A stretch of 64,000 nt of DNA, from the NCBI GenBank assembly GCA_008360975.2, contig CM039187.1, positions 22,083,424 through 22,147,423 on the forward strand. The letters run 5' to 3'. This DNA is from Lichenostomus cassidix (taxonomy: Eukaryota > Chordata > Aves > Passeriformes > Meliphagidae). Positions 63,796 to 64,000 of the stretch are shown here, in pieces. The position numbers and the translations under genes were made by a program. The stretch's first letter is position 1. Each line of letters begins with the position of its first letter. The notes beneath the pieces are model-generated. The model saw only the letters and a list, made by a program, of their open reading frames with translations, made no database searches and was not told where the DNA came from.

Positions 63796-64000
63796 CCTAG
63801 CCTTAGAACTGCCTGAGCTAGCCCTGTCTACTGGGTTCCCAGAGGACCAGAGCTACTACTGGATCTTCAGCTGGAGACTAGACCTTCACAAAATCACCGC
63901 TTCAACTAAACTACTTCAGTTGAACTGCTACTACCACCCTAACAGGGTGTTAGGTTGTATCTGACTTTGTCAGTGCTTTTCCTTATATTATTTCACTTAT

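Larger units (their letters stand above)
58686..64000 (+). mobile_element. ERVL-like (class III) endogenous retrovirus, 5' LTR not seen, right end beyond the window
   Basis: Gag, protease, reverse transcriptase, RNase H and integrase follow in the standard order and all in one reading frame, from 58686 to the TAA at 63543-63545. A polypurine tract and an LTR-like start come next. There is no Cys-His zinc knuckle in Gag, no env and no dUTPase. The missing zinc knuckle and the pol type fit the spuma-related ERVL group; the assignment rests on recognition of the translated pol and is not phylogenetically tested. No matching 5' LTR or primer-binding site lies in the roughly 1.4 kb before gag, so the left end is truncated, rearranged or has an unusually long leader. 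No indel breaks the 4.86-kb frame, which suggests a young insertion. Confidence 0.88.
63546..64000 (+). mobile_element. 3' LTR of the ERV, incomplete at the window edge
   Basis: The segment begins TGTCCTAAG one base after the pol stop and extends to the window end without a CA end or AATAAA that I can place, so the end of the LTR lies outside. It contains tandem U3 repeats (63598-63730) and a TATAA at 63791-63795 preceded by GC-richer sequence, consistent with a promoter. The call rests on position after pol and polypurine tract and on these promoter features, since no second LTR copy is available in the window to confirm it. Confidence 0.72.

Overview
This is a stretch of vertebrate nuclear DNA, most likely from a bird. 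It is AT-rich and has no operon-like gene packing. It carries a CR1 LINE tail ending in two ATTCTGTG octamers, a 660-bp solo LTR with a 6-bp target duplication, a long GATA-type microsatellite, and a class III (ERVL-like) endogenous retrovirus that keeps long open frames. CR1 as the only LINE seen plus young LTR elements points to Aves; a passerine is plausible but not proven.

Layout. From 1 to about 58.6 kb I find no host exon I can defend. This part reads as intron or intergenic desert, with short palindromes, simple repeats and relics of mobile DNA. Marked places are: palindromes near 3.5 kb; GC-richer islands at 6.2-6.6 and 9.6-10.1 kb; three tandem inverted repeats at 8310-8441; a probable old solo LTR around 28.35-28.85 kb; the CR1 fragment at 30.15-30.52 kb; a perfect 12-bp-stem hairpin at 32.09 kb; a complete solo LTR at 37378-38037 flanked by TAGCAG; a GATA/ATAGAT microsatellite at 39.17-39.38 kb; a homeodomain-site-rich AT block near 44.1-44.4 kb; and a self-complementary AAT/ATT repeat at 48.08-48.11 kb.

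From 58686 to the right edge lies an endogenous retrovirus on the + strand. A gag frame of 546 codons is followed, in the same frame after one TAG, by protease, reverse transcriptase, tether, RNase H and integrase, ending at a TAA at 63543-63545. An LTR appears to start at the next base and runs out of the window. There is no env, no dUTPase and no recognisable 5' LTR. The 4.86-kb gag-pol frame has no frameshift, yet pol contains eight premature stops, all TAG or TGA, crowded into its 3' third. The second catalytic acidic residue of integrase is Asn. This looks like strand-specific G-to-A editing at the time of insertion, strongest next to the polypurine tract, rather than slow decay. It is the most interesting signal in the window.
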